64,000 bases of DNA from Tersicoccus phoenicis (GTDB taxonomy: Bacteria > Actinomycetota > Actinomycetes > Actinomycetales > Micrococcaceae). The notes under the pieces were generated by a model. That model did not search any database and was not told the DNA's origin. It was given only the letters and a program-made list of their open reading frames with translations. This document shows, piece by piece, positions 27,993 to 36,333 of the stretch (position 1 is the stretch's first letter; each line of letters begins with the position of its first letter). Made by a program: the position numbers and the translations under genes. The stretch spans positions 62,001 through 126,000 of the forward strand of contig NZ_MRDE01000016.1 in the NCBI RefSeq assembly GCF_001968835.1, written 5' to 3'.

Positions 27993-28298
27993 TCACCAGG
28001 AGGACTTGGCGACACCGGGGAGCTCACCGCGGTGGGCCATCTCCCGGAACCGCACCCGGGAGATGCCGAACTTCTGCAGGGTGCCACGGGGGCGACCGTC
28101 GATCTGGTCGCGGTTGCGCAGCCGCACGGGCGACGCGTTGCGGGGCAGCTTCTGCAGGCCCAGCCGGGCCTCCTCGCGCTGCTCAGCCGTCGCGTTCTCG
28201 TCCACCAGGGTCTTCTTCAGTTCGAGGCGCTTCTGCGCGAAGCGGTCGACGACGAGCCTGCGCTGCTCGTTCCGGGCGATCTTGGACTTCTTGGCCAT
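27993..28298 (-). CDS. rpsN: 30S ribosomal protein S14, zinc-free form
   Basis: This is a 101-residue S14. [14 protein letters not shown] opens it and [51 protein letters not shown] closes it, the classical end. There are no cysteines, so this is the long C-minus (zinc-independent) type, in contrast to the ~61-residue four-Cys type. It is the third gene of rpmB-rpmG-rpsN, with 3-nt gaps. Confidence 0.97.
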   Translation of the reverse strand: MAKKSKIARNEQRRLVVDRFAQKRLELKKTLVDENATAEQREEARLGLQKLPRNASPVRLRNRDQIDGRPRGTLQKFGISRVRFREMAHRGELPGVAKSSW

Positions 28299-28301
28299 GG
28301 G

Positions 28302-28469
28302 TCAGCGCTCCTCGCGGAATTCGACGTGCTTGCGCACGACCGGGTCGTACTTCTTCAGCGTGATCCGATCCGGGTCGTTGCGCCGGTTCTTGCGGGTCAC
28401 GTACGTGAATCCGGTGCCGGCGGTGGACTTCAGCTTGATGATCGGACGAACGTCCTTGTCCTTGGCCAT
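28302..28469 (-). CDS. rpmG: 50S ribosomal protein L33, zinc-free form
   Basis: This 55-residue protein includes [36 protein letters not shown], the L33 core. All four zinc-binding cysteines of the C-plus type are absent. The ATG is 2 nt after the rpmB stop, and the next gene begins 3 nt downstream. The usual copy number in the genome cannot be judged from the window. Confidence 0.96.
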   Translation of the reverse strand: MAKDKDVRPIIKLKSTAGTGFTYVTRKNRRNDPDRITLKKYDPVVRKHVEFREER

Positions 28470-28471
28470 GC

Positions 28472-28708
28472 TCAGACCTTCTCCCCGCGTGCCTGGATCT
28501 GCGCCACGACAGCGTCGATACCGCGGACGTCGATCACCTTCATGCCGCGGGCGCTGACGTTGAGCACCACCGTCCGGCGCAGTGACGGGACCCAGTAACG
28601 CTTCTTCTGGATGTTCGGGTCGAACCGGCGCTTGGTGCGCCGGTGCGAGTGCGAAATGCTGTGCCCGAAACCCGGTTGGGCCCCGGTCACCTGGCAGTGC
28701 GCTGCCAT
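28472..28708 (-). CDS. rpmB: 50S ribosomal protein L28
   Basis: This is a 78-residue L28. [45 protein letters not shown] is typical, and only one cysteine remains, so it is a C-minus (zinc-free) form. TTGGAGGAGAAC precedes the ATG. It leads the rpmB-rpmG-rpsN operon. I looked for a Zur-type palindrome upstream because such sets are Zur-repressed in some actinobacteria, and saw none. Confidence 0.96.
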   Translation of the reverse strand: MAAHCQVTGAQPGFGHSISHSHRRTKRRFDPNIQKKRYWVPSLRRTVVLNVSARGMKVIDVRGIDAVVAQIQARGEKV

Positions 28709-29054
28709 GTTCTCCTCCAAATTGCTCGGACGGTACGCAGTGGTGTGGAATCACGTCGACCGGCACGTGGTGCGTGCGCGGAGTCGGCGGATCATGCGCG
28801 GTTGTGCTGCGTCCCGCCACCGTGGACACCGTGACGACTGCGGCGCTCGGAGCGGCCGGTATTGACGGCGTCGGAACGCCGCCCCGACCCGTCGCCGCGG
28901 GGAAGACGGTGAAGATCAGGTGTCGAGCAGTAATGACCACCTACGACAGCGATAAAGTCTATGGCCGGGCGGGGTCGGGCGCAAATCCTCGACCGGAGTG
29001 CCGCGGCGAGCCGGTTGGTGCGCCGCTCGATGATCGGTAGTATCTCCCTCGATG

Positions 29055-29073
29055 GTGAGACGGTCGGTCTCAC
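29055..29073. repeat. perfect inverted repeat GTGAGAC-N5-GTCTCAC
   Basis: The 7-bp perfect arms surround GGTCG. It stands about 350 bp upstream of rpmB and 157 bp past the end of the SGNH gene, in a gene-free stretch. It may be an operator or part of an unannotated small RNA; nothing decides. Confidence 0.4.
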
Positions 29074-29158
29074 GATCTCCATCCGCCGGGTCGGGAACCA
29101 CGTCATCGTGAGGGCCAGTTACCGCCGCATGGCCGCCTCGGCCGATGGACCCCGTTCG

Positions 29159-29202
29159 GCCCCGGCCGGGCATCGTTTCCCCCGATGGTGCCCGGTCGGG
29201 GC
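29159..29202. terminator. bidirectional hairpin after the SGNH gene
   Basis: GCCCCGGCCGGGCATCG (29159-29175) pairs with CGATGGTGCCCGGTCGGGGC (29183-29202) apart from one bulge and one mismatch. TTTT follows on the plus strand. It starts 28 nt past the minus-strand SGNH stop and could stop transcription in both directions. Confidence 0.75.
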
Positions 29203-29229
29203 TTTTCACGTGTCGACGCTCCTCCGTGC

Positions 29230-30060
29230 TCACACGCCGATGCCGGTTGACGGCGCCCGATCCGGTCCATGCGCGATCGTCGTGACCGCCACCGGCGTCG
29301 GCACCGGCCGTCGGGGTGCCAGATGCCGGCCGGATGAGGTGCGTCGGACCCGGCGGACGATCCAGGGCCCCACGTGCTGACGGGTCCACCGCGCGTTGGC
29401 GCGGACGGCGTCGAGCCGGCGCACCGGGACCAGAGCGGGCAGCGGGTCCTGCTCCAACGTGTGCTCGTGCCGGAGGGTGGCGAGCACTCGGCCGGCCATG
29501 GTGATGTGCCCGCGGGTGGACATGTGCAGCCGGTCGACGTCCCACATCCGCGGATCGTCGTACTCGTCGAAGCGCCAGTAGTCCACGACGGTGGCCCCGT
29601 GTCGGTCGGCGACCTCCCGCACCAGCTCGTTGTAGATCGCGGTCCGGCCGCGCGTGCGGGAGAACACCCGGGACGCGACCGAGTCGAAGCCGGTGAACAG
29701 CAGCACGTCGGCCCCGGTGGCGCGCAGCCGAGCGACGGCGTCGTCGTACCCGGCGATCAGGGCGTCGATGTCGACGCGCGGGCGCAGGATGTCGTTGCCG
29801 CCGGCGTAGAGGCTGACCAGGGTCGGGGCCATCGCGACGGCGGGCTCGACCTGCTCGTCGATCACCTGCACGAGCTTACGGCCGCGGATCGCGAGGTTCG
29901 CGTACTCGGTGCGGGGATCGGTCAGGGCGAGTTGCTCGGCCACCCGGTCGGCCCAGCCGCGGACGCCGTTGGGCAGGGAGGGGTCCGGGTCCCCGACCCC
30001 CTCGGTGAAGGAGTCGCCCAGGGCGACGAATCGGGTGTGTGCAGCCACGTGTTCAACCAC
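29230..30060 (-). CDS. SGNH/GDSL hydrolase
   Basis: This is a 276-residue esterase/lipase of the SGNH fold. Block I is ALGDSFTEGVGDP (nucleophile Ser), Gly is in LAIRGRKL, block III is YAGGNDILRPR, and the Asp-His pair is in WDVDRLHMSTRGH. No signal peptide precedes it. The GTG at 30060 is preferred because the fold starts soon after and CAGACT stands 6 nt upstream; GTG 30090, with GGAGGGGG in front, is an alternative. The C-terminal ~70 residues are basic and lie beyond the catalytic domain. The substrate is unknown (acyl esters or deacetylation). Confidence 0.88.
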   Translation of the reverse strand: MVEHVAAHTRFVALGDSFTEGVGDPDPSLPNGVRGWADRVAEQLALTDPRTEYANLAIRGRKLVQVIDEQVEPAVAMAPTLVSLYAGGNDILRPRVDIDALIAGYDDAVARLRATGADVLLFTGFDSVASRVFSRTRGRTAIYNELVREVADRHGATVVDYWRFDEYDDPRMWDVDRLHMSTRGHITMAGRVLATLRHEHTLEQDPLPALVPVRRLDAVRANARWTRQHVGPWIVRRVRRTSSGRHLAPRRPVPTPVAVTTIAHGPDRAPSTGIGV

Positions 30061-30124
30061 CGGCCCAGTCTGCCACGCGGTTCGGGGCACCGGTCCGGTC
30101 CCCCTCCGTGCCGCTCGGTCCGGC

Positions 30125-30781
30125 TCAGTCGACGGTCACGACGGCGTCGGCGCGGGCGGCGGACGCGTCGATCAGCACCGCGTTGGCCTCGTCCGGACCG
30201 AGCACCCAGTTCCGGGCGGCGGCGGGCGTCATGCCGTGCCGCACGTGCCGGGCCACCAGCCGTTCCTGCCGGTCCGCCGTCGGCAGCGCCAGGTGCCACA
30301 CCTCGTCGAGGCAGGTAGCAGCGTCGGGCCACGCTCCGTCGGCGGCCAGCAGGTAGTTCCCCTCCACCACGACGACGGGGCAGGCCGCGGGAATGGGCAC
30401 GGCCGAACCGATCGGCTCGTCGAGCTCGCGGTCGAACCGGGGCGCGTAGACGGTCCGCCCGGCGACAGGGTGGCGCACCCGCGCCAGCAGGGCCGCGAAC
30501 CCGGCGTCGTCGAAGGTGTCGGGCGCGCCCTTGCGGTCGCGGCGGCCAATCGCGGTCAGCAGGGCGTTGGCCAGGTGGAAGCCGTCCATGGCGAGCACGA
30601 CGGCGGACGCCGGTCCGTGCGCCGTCCGGGCGCGGGCCACCAGGCGCTCGGCCAGGGTGGACTTGCCGGCCCCGGGCGCGCCGGTCAGTCCGAGCAGCAA
30701 TCGCCGGTCGGCGGCGACCGCGGTGCCGACGGCGTCGTCGAACCGGCGCAGCGCCGCAGCCAGGGTGAGGGGCACGGGCAT
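30125..30781 (-). CDS. P-loop nucleoside/sugar-kinase-like protein
   Basis: This is a 218-residue kinase with Walker A GAPGAGKST (about residues 34-42), the substrate segment AMDGFHLANALL with the Asp-Gly-Phe-His motif shared with pantothenate and uridine kinases, and VVVVEGNYLL as Walker B. Members are annotated as nucleoside/nucleotide kinase or fructose-import kinase; the substrate is not decided. It is a different subfamily from the kinase at 2365. It lies 34 bp downstream of the siderophore operon on the same strand and could be its last gene by read-through. Confidence 0.8.
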   Translation of the reverse strand: MPVPLTLAAALRRFDDAVGTAVAADRRLLLGLTGAPGAGKSTLAERLVARARTAHGPASAVVLAMDGFHLANALLTAIGRRDRKGAPDTFDDAGFAALLARVRHPVAGRTVYAPRFDRELDEPIGSAVPIPAACPVVVVEGNYLLAADGAWPDAATCLDEVWHLALPTADRQERLVARHVRHGMTPAAARNWVLGPDEANAVLIDASAARADAVVTVD

Positions 30782-30813
30782 CCGCTCACCCTACCCGGGT
30801 CCCCCGGCCCTGC

Positions 30814-31893
30814 TCAGAGCTGGGTGGCGCCCTGCCGCCAGTAGCCCATGAACGCCACCCGTCGCCGCGACAGGCCGCGGTCACGGACCAGGCACCGCCG
30901 CAGGTGCTTGACCATGCCCGCCTCCCCCGCGATCCAGGCGTAGAGGTCCGCCTCGTCGTCCCCGGCCGGCGTCGTGAGGCCGGGCACCGGCTCGAGGCGG
31001 TCTGCGCCGGAGGAGTACTCCGGTGTCTCCCAGAGCAGGCTCTCCGCGGTGTCGGGGCCGGGCCCAGCCCCGCCGTCGGGCGGGACGGACAGCACGGTCA
31101 TCCGCTCGGCGGCGTAACCGAGCAGCACGCAGTCCGCGCCGCAGTCGCGGTGGGCGCAGGTCAGGCCGAGTGCACGACGGACGGCGCCGATCAGCAGGTC
31201 CCCGTGCGGGGCGCCGTCACGGGCCAACCAGGTCACGGTGATGCCGGGCACCGGCGGCAGGTCGAGGATGTCGTCCGCGGTAGGCACCTCGAGGTACACC
31301 TCACCGGTCCGGTCGGGCCGGCTGGCGAGGATGGACGCGACCGCGGGCACGGCGGTCTCGTCCGCGACGAGCAGGAGGCGGCGGGCTGGTCCTGGGGCGA
31401 ACTCGATCCCGGAACGGCCGCCGACCGCGCGGTTCGGGCCGAGCAGGCACAGACGATCGCCCGGACGGGCGGCGGCGGCCCACTGCGCGGCCGGCCCCGC
31501 CGGCTCGCCGTGGGCCGCGTCCGCAGCGACGTCGTCGGCCCCCCGGACGGCCCCGTGCAGGACGAAATCGACGGTGACCGTGCGACGCCCCGCCTCGTCG
31601 TCGGCCAGGGATCGGACCGTGTAGGTACGCATCCGACCGCGCGTGTCCGGGTCCGCCGCCAGCCACCGCTGGTACCAGCCGTCGTCGCCGACCTCGAGCA
31701 TCGGGGTGGGCCGGCCCGGGAGCGGGAGGAGCAGCTTGATTCGCAGATCCAGGGGGTCGCGGTCGGGTCCGAGCCGCTCCAGTCCGGGGCCGCCGAAGAC
31801 GATTCGCCGGTAGTGCGGGCTGAGCTGGTGGACGGCGACGACCTCGGCGTCGACGGAGACGACCGGGGACGCGGACGTGGTCACGGCGGTCAT
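30814..31893 (-). CDS. siderophore-interacting FAD reductase (SIP)
   Basis: This 359-residue flavoreductase would release iron from imported ferric siderophores. The FAD-binding [10 protein letters not shown] (R-x-Y-T/S) motif is near residue 95, the NAD(P) part begins [17 protein letters not shown], and the C-terminal signature is [31 protein letters not shown]. It is longer than usual (about 280) because of Gly/Pro-rich inserts near residues 130 and 270. GAGGAGGCGCGCCC supports the ATG, which overlaps the ATPase gene by 4 bp. It works with the importer upstream. Confidence 0.92.
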   Translation of the reverse strand: [359 protein letters not shown]

Positions 31894-32987
31894 GGGCGCG
31901 CCTCCTCGTGGGATCGCGCCGGCGCGGCGCCGGTGGGTGGCTCCGCGTCGGAGCCGGTGGGTGTGCGGGTGGGTGTGCCGGTGGATGCAAGGCGGTCGTC
32001 GCCGAGCCGGCGCATCGCCCAGGGGACGCCGGGGACGGCGGCGTCGGGCCCCCCGGGCGGGACGGGTTGCTCTGGTGCCGTGCCGTCGGTGGTCTCGCCG
32101 ATCGGGCTGACCGGCCGGTGGTGTCGTCCGACGGGAACGACCATCGGAGTGCCGCTGACCGGGTCGGTCAGTACGCGGGCCTCCAGCCCGAACACCTCCC
32201 GGACTCGCTCGGCGGTCAGGATGGCGTCGGGTGCCCCCTCGGCGACGACCGCGCCGTCCTTCATCGCGATGAGGTGGTCGGCGTACCGGCTGGCCAGGTT
32301 CACGTCGTGCAGGACGAGCACGATGGTGGTCCCCCGGTTCCGGTTCAGATCGGTGATCAGGTCGAGCACCTCGATCTGATGGGCGATGTCGAGGTAGGTG
32401 GTGGGTTCGTCGAGCAGCAGGATGTCGGTCTGCTGAGCCAGTGCCATGGCGATCCAGACACGCTGCCGCTGACCGCCGGAGAGCTCGTCGACGGGTCGGC
32501 CCGCGAGGTCGAGGGTGCCGGTGACGACCATCGCCTCCGCCACCGCATCCCGGTCCTGCTGGGTGGTCTGCTGGAAGAATCCCTGATGGGGGTAGCGGCC
32601 GCGGGTGACCAGGTCGACCGCCGTGACGGCGTCGGGGGCGACCGGCGACTGCGGCAGCAACCCCACCCGCCGGGCCAGCTCCTTCGCCGGGTAGCGGTGG
32701 ATCGAGGTGCCGTCCAGCAGGACGGCACCCCCGCGCGGGGTCAGCAGCCGGGACATGCCCCGCAGCAGGGTGGACTTGCCGCACGCGTTGGCTCCGACGA
32801 TGACGGTGATCCTCCCGGGGGGCAGGCCGACCGTCAACTCCTCGACGACGGTGCGACCGTCGTACCCGAGCGTGACGGCCTCGGCGCGGAGGGTCGGCTC
32901 CGGACCGGCGGACGAGGGTGGCGGCGAAACGCCTGGTGGGGTCATCGGATCCTCCCGGACCGGGAACGGTGAGAACGTGGTGGTCAT
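31890..32987 (-). CDS. ferric-siderophore ABC transporter ATPase
   Basis: This is a FecE-type ATPase of 365 residues: Walker A GANACGKSTLL, Q-loop LLPQSPVAPD, signature LSGGQRQRVWIAMALAQQ, Walker B DILLLDEPTTYLDI and H-loop VLVLHDVNLA. The C-terminal ~100 residues beyond the ATPase core are Pro/Thr-rich and unlike FecE. Two starts are possible: 32987 (3 nt after the permease stop, with GAGGG upstream) and 32945 (with GGGAGG 5 nt away). It powers the two permeases encoded just before it. Confidence 0.92.
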   Translation of the reverse strand: MTTTFSPFPVREDPMTPPGVSPPPSSAGPEPTLRAEAVTLGYDGRTVVEELTVGLPPGRITVIVGANACGKSTLLRGMSRLLTPRGGAVLLDGTSIHRYPAKELARRVGLLPQSPVAPDAVTAVDLVTRGRYPHQGFFQQTTQQDRDAVAEAMVVTGTLDLAGRPVDELSGGQRQRVWIAMALAQQTDILLLDEPTTYLDIAHQIEVLDLITDLNRNRGTTIVLVLHDVNLASRYADHLIAMKDGAVVAEGAPDAILTAERVREVFGLEARVLTDPVSGTPMVVPVGRHHRPVSPIGETTDGTAPEQPVPPGGPDAAVPGVPWAMRRLGDDRLASTGTPTRTPTGSDAEPPTGAAPARSHEEARP

Positions 32988-32990
32988 GGG

Positions 32991-34064
32991 TCAGCCCTCG
33001 CTCTCGCCGGTGCGGCGGGTGAGCAGCAGCCACAGCATGAAGGGGGCGCCGAGCCCACCGGTCAGCACCCCGACCGGAACCACCGAGCCCGGGATCAGGT
33101 AGGCGGCGGCGTAGTCGGCGGCGAGCACGATGGCCGCACCGACGAGGGCCGCGACGACGATGGTGGCGCGGCCGGCGTTGAGGCGTCGGGCGATGGGCCC
33201 GGAGAGCAGGGCGATGAACGCGATCGGGCCGGCGGCCGCCGTCGGGAAGGCAGTCAGGGCGACCCCGACGACGAGCAGGCCGAGCCGCGTGCGCGCCACG
33301 TTCAGGCCGAGCCCGGCGGCCAGGTCGTCGCCGAGCGGGAGGATCTGCAGGCGCCGGCCGAACGCGATCAGGCCGGGGGTCGCGAGCACCAGCCCGAGCC
33401 CCAGCAGGGTCAGCCGCTCCCACGTGGCCCCGTTCAGACTGCCGATGATCCACTGCAGGGCGTCGTTGGCGCGGTAGACGTCGGTCCGGGACAGCAGGTA
33501 CACGATCACCGCCTGCAGGAGCGCGGCGACGCCGATGCCGACCAGCACCATCCGGATCCCGGCGGTGGACTGCCGGCGGGAGAGCGCGAAGATGGTCAAG
33601 GCGACGACGAGGGCACCGGTCAGGGCCGCGACCGGCACGAGGGCGCCGGCGGCGCTGAAGGTCACGATGGCGATCACCGCACCGGCGCTCGAGCCGAGGC
33701 TGATCCCGATGATGTCCGGGCTGGCCAGCGGGTTGCGCAGCATGGTCTGGAAGACGGCACCGGCCGCGCCGAAGGACAGCCCGGTGAGCAGCCCCATCAG
33801 GGCGCGCGGCAGCTTGGACTCCATCACGATGAACCGGGCGCCGGGGATGTTCTCGCCGGCCAGCAGGCGGAGGAAGTCCGGCACGGTGACGGTGTAGTCC
33901 CCGAGCAGCACCCGGCAGAGGAACAGGCCCACGACGAGCACAGTCAGGCCGCCGGTCACGAGCGCCCAGCGCCGCCGTCCGGCGCGCCGGACGGCGGCGA
34001 TCCGGGCGTGGACGTCGGCCGGGTCCGGCGGTGAGGCGGTCGAGGTGAGCAGCGGCGCCGTCAC
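32991..34064 (-). CDS. ferric-siderophore ABC permease (FecCD family), second subunit
   Basis: This is a 357-residue, about ten-helix permease. Family motifs are RLPRALMGLLTGLSFGAAGAVFQTMLRNPLASPDIIGISLGSSAGA-like text near residue 75, and GPIAFIALLSGPIARRL in the ATPase-coupling loop. The GTG overlaps the stop of the first permease (GTGA). The pair forms a heterodimeric BtuCD-like channel for the iron-chelate. Confidence 0.9.
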   Translation of the reverse strand: MTAPLLTSTASPPDPADVHARIAAVRRAGRRRWALVTGGLTVLVVGLFLCRVLLGDYTVTVPDFLRLLAGENIPGARFIVMESKLPRALMGLLTGLSFGAAGAVFQTMLRNPLASPDIIGISLGSSAGAVIAIVTFSAAGALVPVAALTGALVVALTIFALSRRQSTAGIRMVLVGIGVAALLQAVIVYLLSRTDVYRANDALQWIIGSLNGATWERLTLLGLGLVLATPGLIAFGRRLQILPLGDDLAAGLGLNVARTRLGLLVVGVALTAFPTAAAGPIAFIALLSGPIARRLNAGRATIVVAALVGAAIVLAADYAAAYLIPGSVVPVGVLTGGLGAPFMLWLLLTRRTGESEG

Positions 34065-35134
34065 AGCGCACCGAGCTTCCGGCGGCGCACCAGCGCGATG
34101 AACACGGGAGCACCGAGGACCGCGGTCATGACACCGACCGCGACCTCGCCGGGCGGGGCGATCACCCGGCCCACGATGTCGGCGGCGAGCAGCAGGGTCG
34201 GGGCCAGCAGGACGCACAGCGGCAGCATCCGCCGGTAGTCCGGCCCGGTGAGCACCCGCACGACGTGCGGGACGACCAGCCCGACGAACGCGACGGGACC
34301 GGCGAGGGCGGTGGCACCGCCGACCAGCAGGACGACGCCCGCGCAGACCAGTGCACGGGTCACCCCGATCCGCTGACCGAGCCCGCGGGCGACGTCGTCA
34401 CCCAGGGCCAGGCCGTTCAGCGCTGGCGCGCTGAGCAGGGCGAGGACCGCTCCGACCGCCAGGACCGGGGCGACGATGGCGACCTGCTCCCAGGTCCGTC
34501 CGGCGATCAGGCCGATCTGCCACTGCCGGTAGGCGTCGAAGCTCTCCTGGCTGGTGACGAGGACGCCGGAGATGATCGAGGCGAGGCCCGCGTTCACGGT
34601 GGCCCCGGTGATGGCCAGCTTGAGCGGGGTCGCCCCGCCCGGCCCGATGCTGGCGAGGCCGAAGACCACCACGGTGGCCACGGCGGCACCGGCCAGCGCG
34701 AACCACACGTACCCGGTGAGGGAGCCGACCCCGGCGGCGAAGATCGCGATCACGACGGCCACGGAGGCGCCGGCGTTGATGCCGAGGAGGCCGGCGTCAC
34801 CGAGCGGGTTTCGGGTCACACCCTGCAGCACCGCTCCGGACAGGCCGAGCGCCGCACCCACCAGAAGTCCGGCGACGGTGCGCGGCACCCGGCCGCCGAT
34901 GATGGTGTGCGCCGTGCTGGCCGGGTCCGGGGCGGTGAGCGCCGTGATCACGGTGGGCAGGTCGAACGGCTGGGAGCCCACCGCCAGGGACAGGATGCAC
35001 AGCACCGTCAACGCGACGGCCGTACCGGCGGCCGTCGCCACCGCGCGGCGCGGCCGCGATCCGGCGCCCCCGGGACGCGGGGCGCTGGACCCGCGCGGGC
35101 GGGTGACCCGGCTCGTCGGACTGGTCGTGCTCAA
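34061..35134 (-). CDS. ferric-siderophore ABC permease (FecCD family), first subunit
   Basis: This is a 357-residue FecCD permease with GRVPRTVAGLLVGAALGLSGAVLQGVTRNPLGDAGLLG and GPVAFVGLVVPHVVRVLTGPDYR (permease-ATPase contact). A TTG start at 35134 is proposed, with GGAGCGATC upstream; no ATG or GTG in frame fits the full N-terminus. The ~45 residues before the first helix are Ser/Arg-rich. It lies 53 bp after the binding-protein gene. Confidence 0.88.
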   Translation of the reverse strand: MSTTSPTSRVTRPRGSSAPRPGGAGSRPRRAVATAAGTAVALTVLCILSLAVGSQPFDLPTVITALTAPDPASTAHTIIGGRVPRTVAGLLVGAALGLSGAVLQGVTRNPLGDAGLLGINAGASVAVVIAIFAAGVGSLTGYVWFALAGAAVATVVVFGLASIGPGGATPLKLAITGATVNAGLASIISGVLVTSQESFDAYRQWQIGLIAGRTWEQVAIVAPVLAVGAVLALLSAPALNGLALGDDVARGLGQRIGVTRALVCAGVVLLVGGATALAGPVAFVGLVVPHVVRVLTGPDYRRMLPLCVLLAPTLLLAADIVGRVIAPPGEVAVGVMTAVLGAPVFIALVRRRKLGAL

Positions 35135-35187
35135 CGTGGTGATCGCTCCGTCATGTCTGCGTGCGGGCTCCCCGGTCCGGCGGGCCC

Positions 35188-36222
35188 TCAGCCGGCCTTC
35201 TGCGCCGCGGCGTCGAGCTTCGGCAGGTAGGTGTCGAGCAGGACCGGGATGGACAGCGGCGACGGGGTGGTCAGCGTGGTCGCTTCCGGCTCGTCGGTCA
35301 CCACGACCGAAGCACCCCGCTTGACCGCGGGCATCTGGCTGAGCAACTTGTCCTTCGTCACCGTGTCGGCCTGGTCCGAGTAGACCATCGCGATGTCGGA
35401 CTCGAGTTTCGGGGCCCGCTCGGCGGAGACGTCGTAGTAGAAGCCACCCTTGCTGGTGTCGAGTTGCTCGGCCACCGGCGCGAGCGTCAGACCCAGCTGG
35501 GAGAGCACGCGCACCCGGTTGTCGACCGGGGTGTAGACCGAGATCTTCGACGGGTCCGTCGACATGGCGGAAACGAAGAGGAACGTCCGGTCCTTCACGG
35601 CGGGGTACTCGTCGACCGCGCTGCGGATGCGCGCCAGGGTGTCCTGCTCGGTCTTCTTCGCCGCGGCCGGACGGCCCAACGCCTGTCCGACGAGGTTCAG
35701 GGAGGTCTGCCACGGCGTCGTCCACGGCTTGCCCGGATACGCGATCACCGGGGCGATCTTGGACAGCTTGTCGTAGTCGGCCTTCGTCAGCCCCGAGTTG
35801 GTGGCGAGGATGACGTCGGGGTTGGCCCTGGCGACCGCGTCGAACGGTACCCCGTCGTTCTCGTCCCACCGGGTGGGCTGCGTGCCGCCGATCTCCTTCA
35901 GCTTCGCGTCGAACCAGTCCGTGGATCCGGCGCCGTTGCCGCCGTAGTTGATCTTCGTGGCACCGACCGGCACGACGCCGAGGCTCAGGGCCATGTCCTG
36001 ATCGCTCCAACCCAGCGTCGCGACCCGCCTGGGCTCCGTCTCGATCGTCGTCTCACCGAACGCGTGTTTGATGGTCACGGGAAAGGCGCCGGCTTCGGCC
36101 CCGCCCGAGGAGGAGGCGCCGGTGGCCGGACTGCCGGCGTCGGACGCCGGGCCGGTGGAGCAGGCACTGAGCACGAGCAGACCGCTGACCAGAACGGCCA
36201 GCAAGCGGAACACGCGGGTCAT
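35188..36222 (-). CDS. iron-siderophore binding lipoprotein
   Basis: This is a 344-residue substrate-binding lipoprotein. The lipobox is LVLSACSTG, with Cys at about residue 21, followed by a Ser/Gly/Ala linker. The mature part has the two lobes of class III helical-backbone binders (VTIKHAFGETTIETEPRRVATLGWSDQDMALSLG, then NPDVILATNSGLTKADYDKLSKIAPVIAY). It captures the ferric chelate at the cell surface and feeds the two permeases. GAGGATCCCC precedes the ATG. A DtxR/IdeR-like box lies 41 bp upstream. Confidence 0.92.
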   Translation of the reverse strand: MTRVFRLLAVLVSGLLVLSACSTGPASDAGSPATGASSSGGAEAGAFPVTIKHAFGETTIETEPRRVATLGWSDQDMALSLGVVPVGATKINYGGNGAGSTDWFDAKLKEIGGTQPTRWDENDGVPFDAVARANPDVILATNSGLTKADYDKLSKIAPVIAYPGKPWTTPWQTSLNLVGQALGRPAAAKKTEQDTLARIRSAVDEYPAVKDRTFLFVSAMSTDPSKISVYTPVDNRVRVLSQLGLTLAPVAEQLDTSKGGFYYDVSAERAPKLESDIAMVYSDQADTVTKDKLLSQMPAVKRGASVVVTDEPEATTLTTPSPLSIPVLLDTYLPKLDAAAQKAG

Positions 36223-36262
36223 GGGGATCCTCGGGGGCAGGGCGGCCCGCGGGCCGCGACGA

Positions 36263-36281
36263 GCGGGTGAGGCAACCCTAA
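36263..36281 (-). promoter_or_regulatory. candidate DtxR/IdeR iron box
   Basis: The minus strand reads TTAGGGTTGCCTCACCCGC, sharing about 12 of 19 positions with the actinobacterial iron-box consensus TTAGGTTAGGCTAACCTAA. Its location just before the siderophore operon, next to an AT-rich promoter patch with TAATTC at 36295-36300, supports iron-dependent repression. Confidence 0.55.
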
Positions 36282-36333
36282 CCCCCGGCACCCCGAATTA
36301 GAAACCGCTTTGCTTATGTAATCCGTGTCACCA

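Larger units (their letters stand above)
28709..29229. other. 521-bp stretch without a recognised gene
   Basis: This separates rpmB from the SGNH hydrolase. It holds the rpmB promoter region, a perfect inverted repeat GTGAGAC-GGTCG-GTCTCAC (29055-29073), an AT-richer patch around 28930-28965 (for example GATAAAGTCTATGG) and the terminator at 29159-29202. Open frames through it have no start signals or coding bias. No tRNA, SRP RNA, RNase P or tmRNA signature was found. Confidence 0.5.

Noticed and set aside
28709-28960. Zur box upstream of rpmB
   Set aside because: No AT-rich TGANAATNATTNTCA-like palindrome is present in this stretch.
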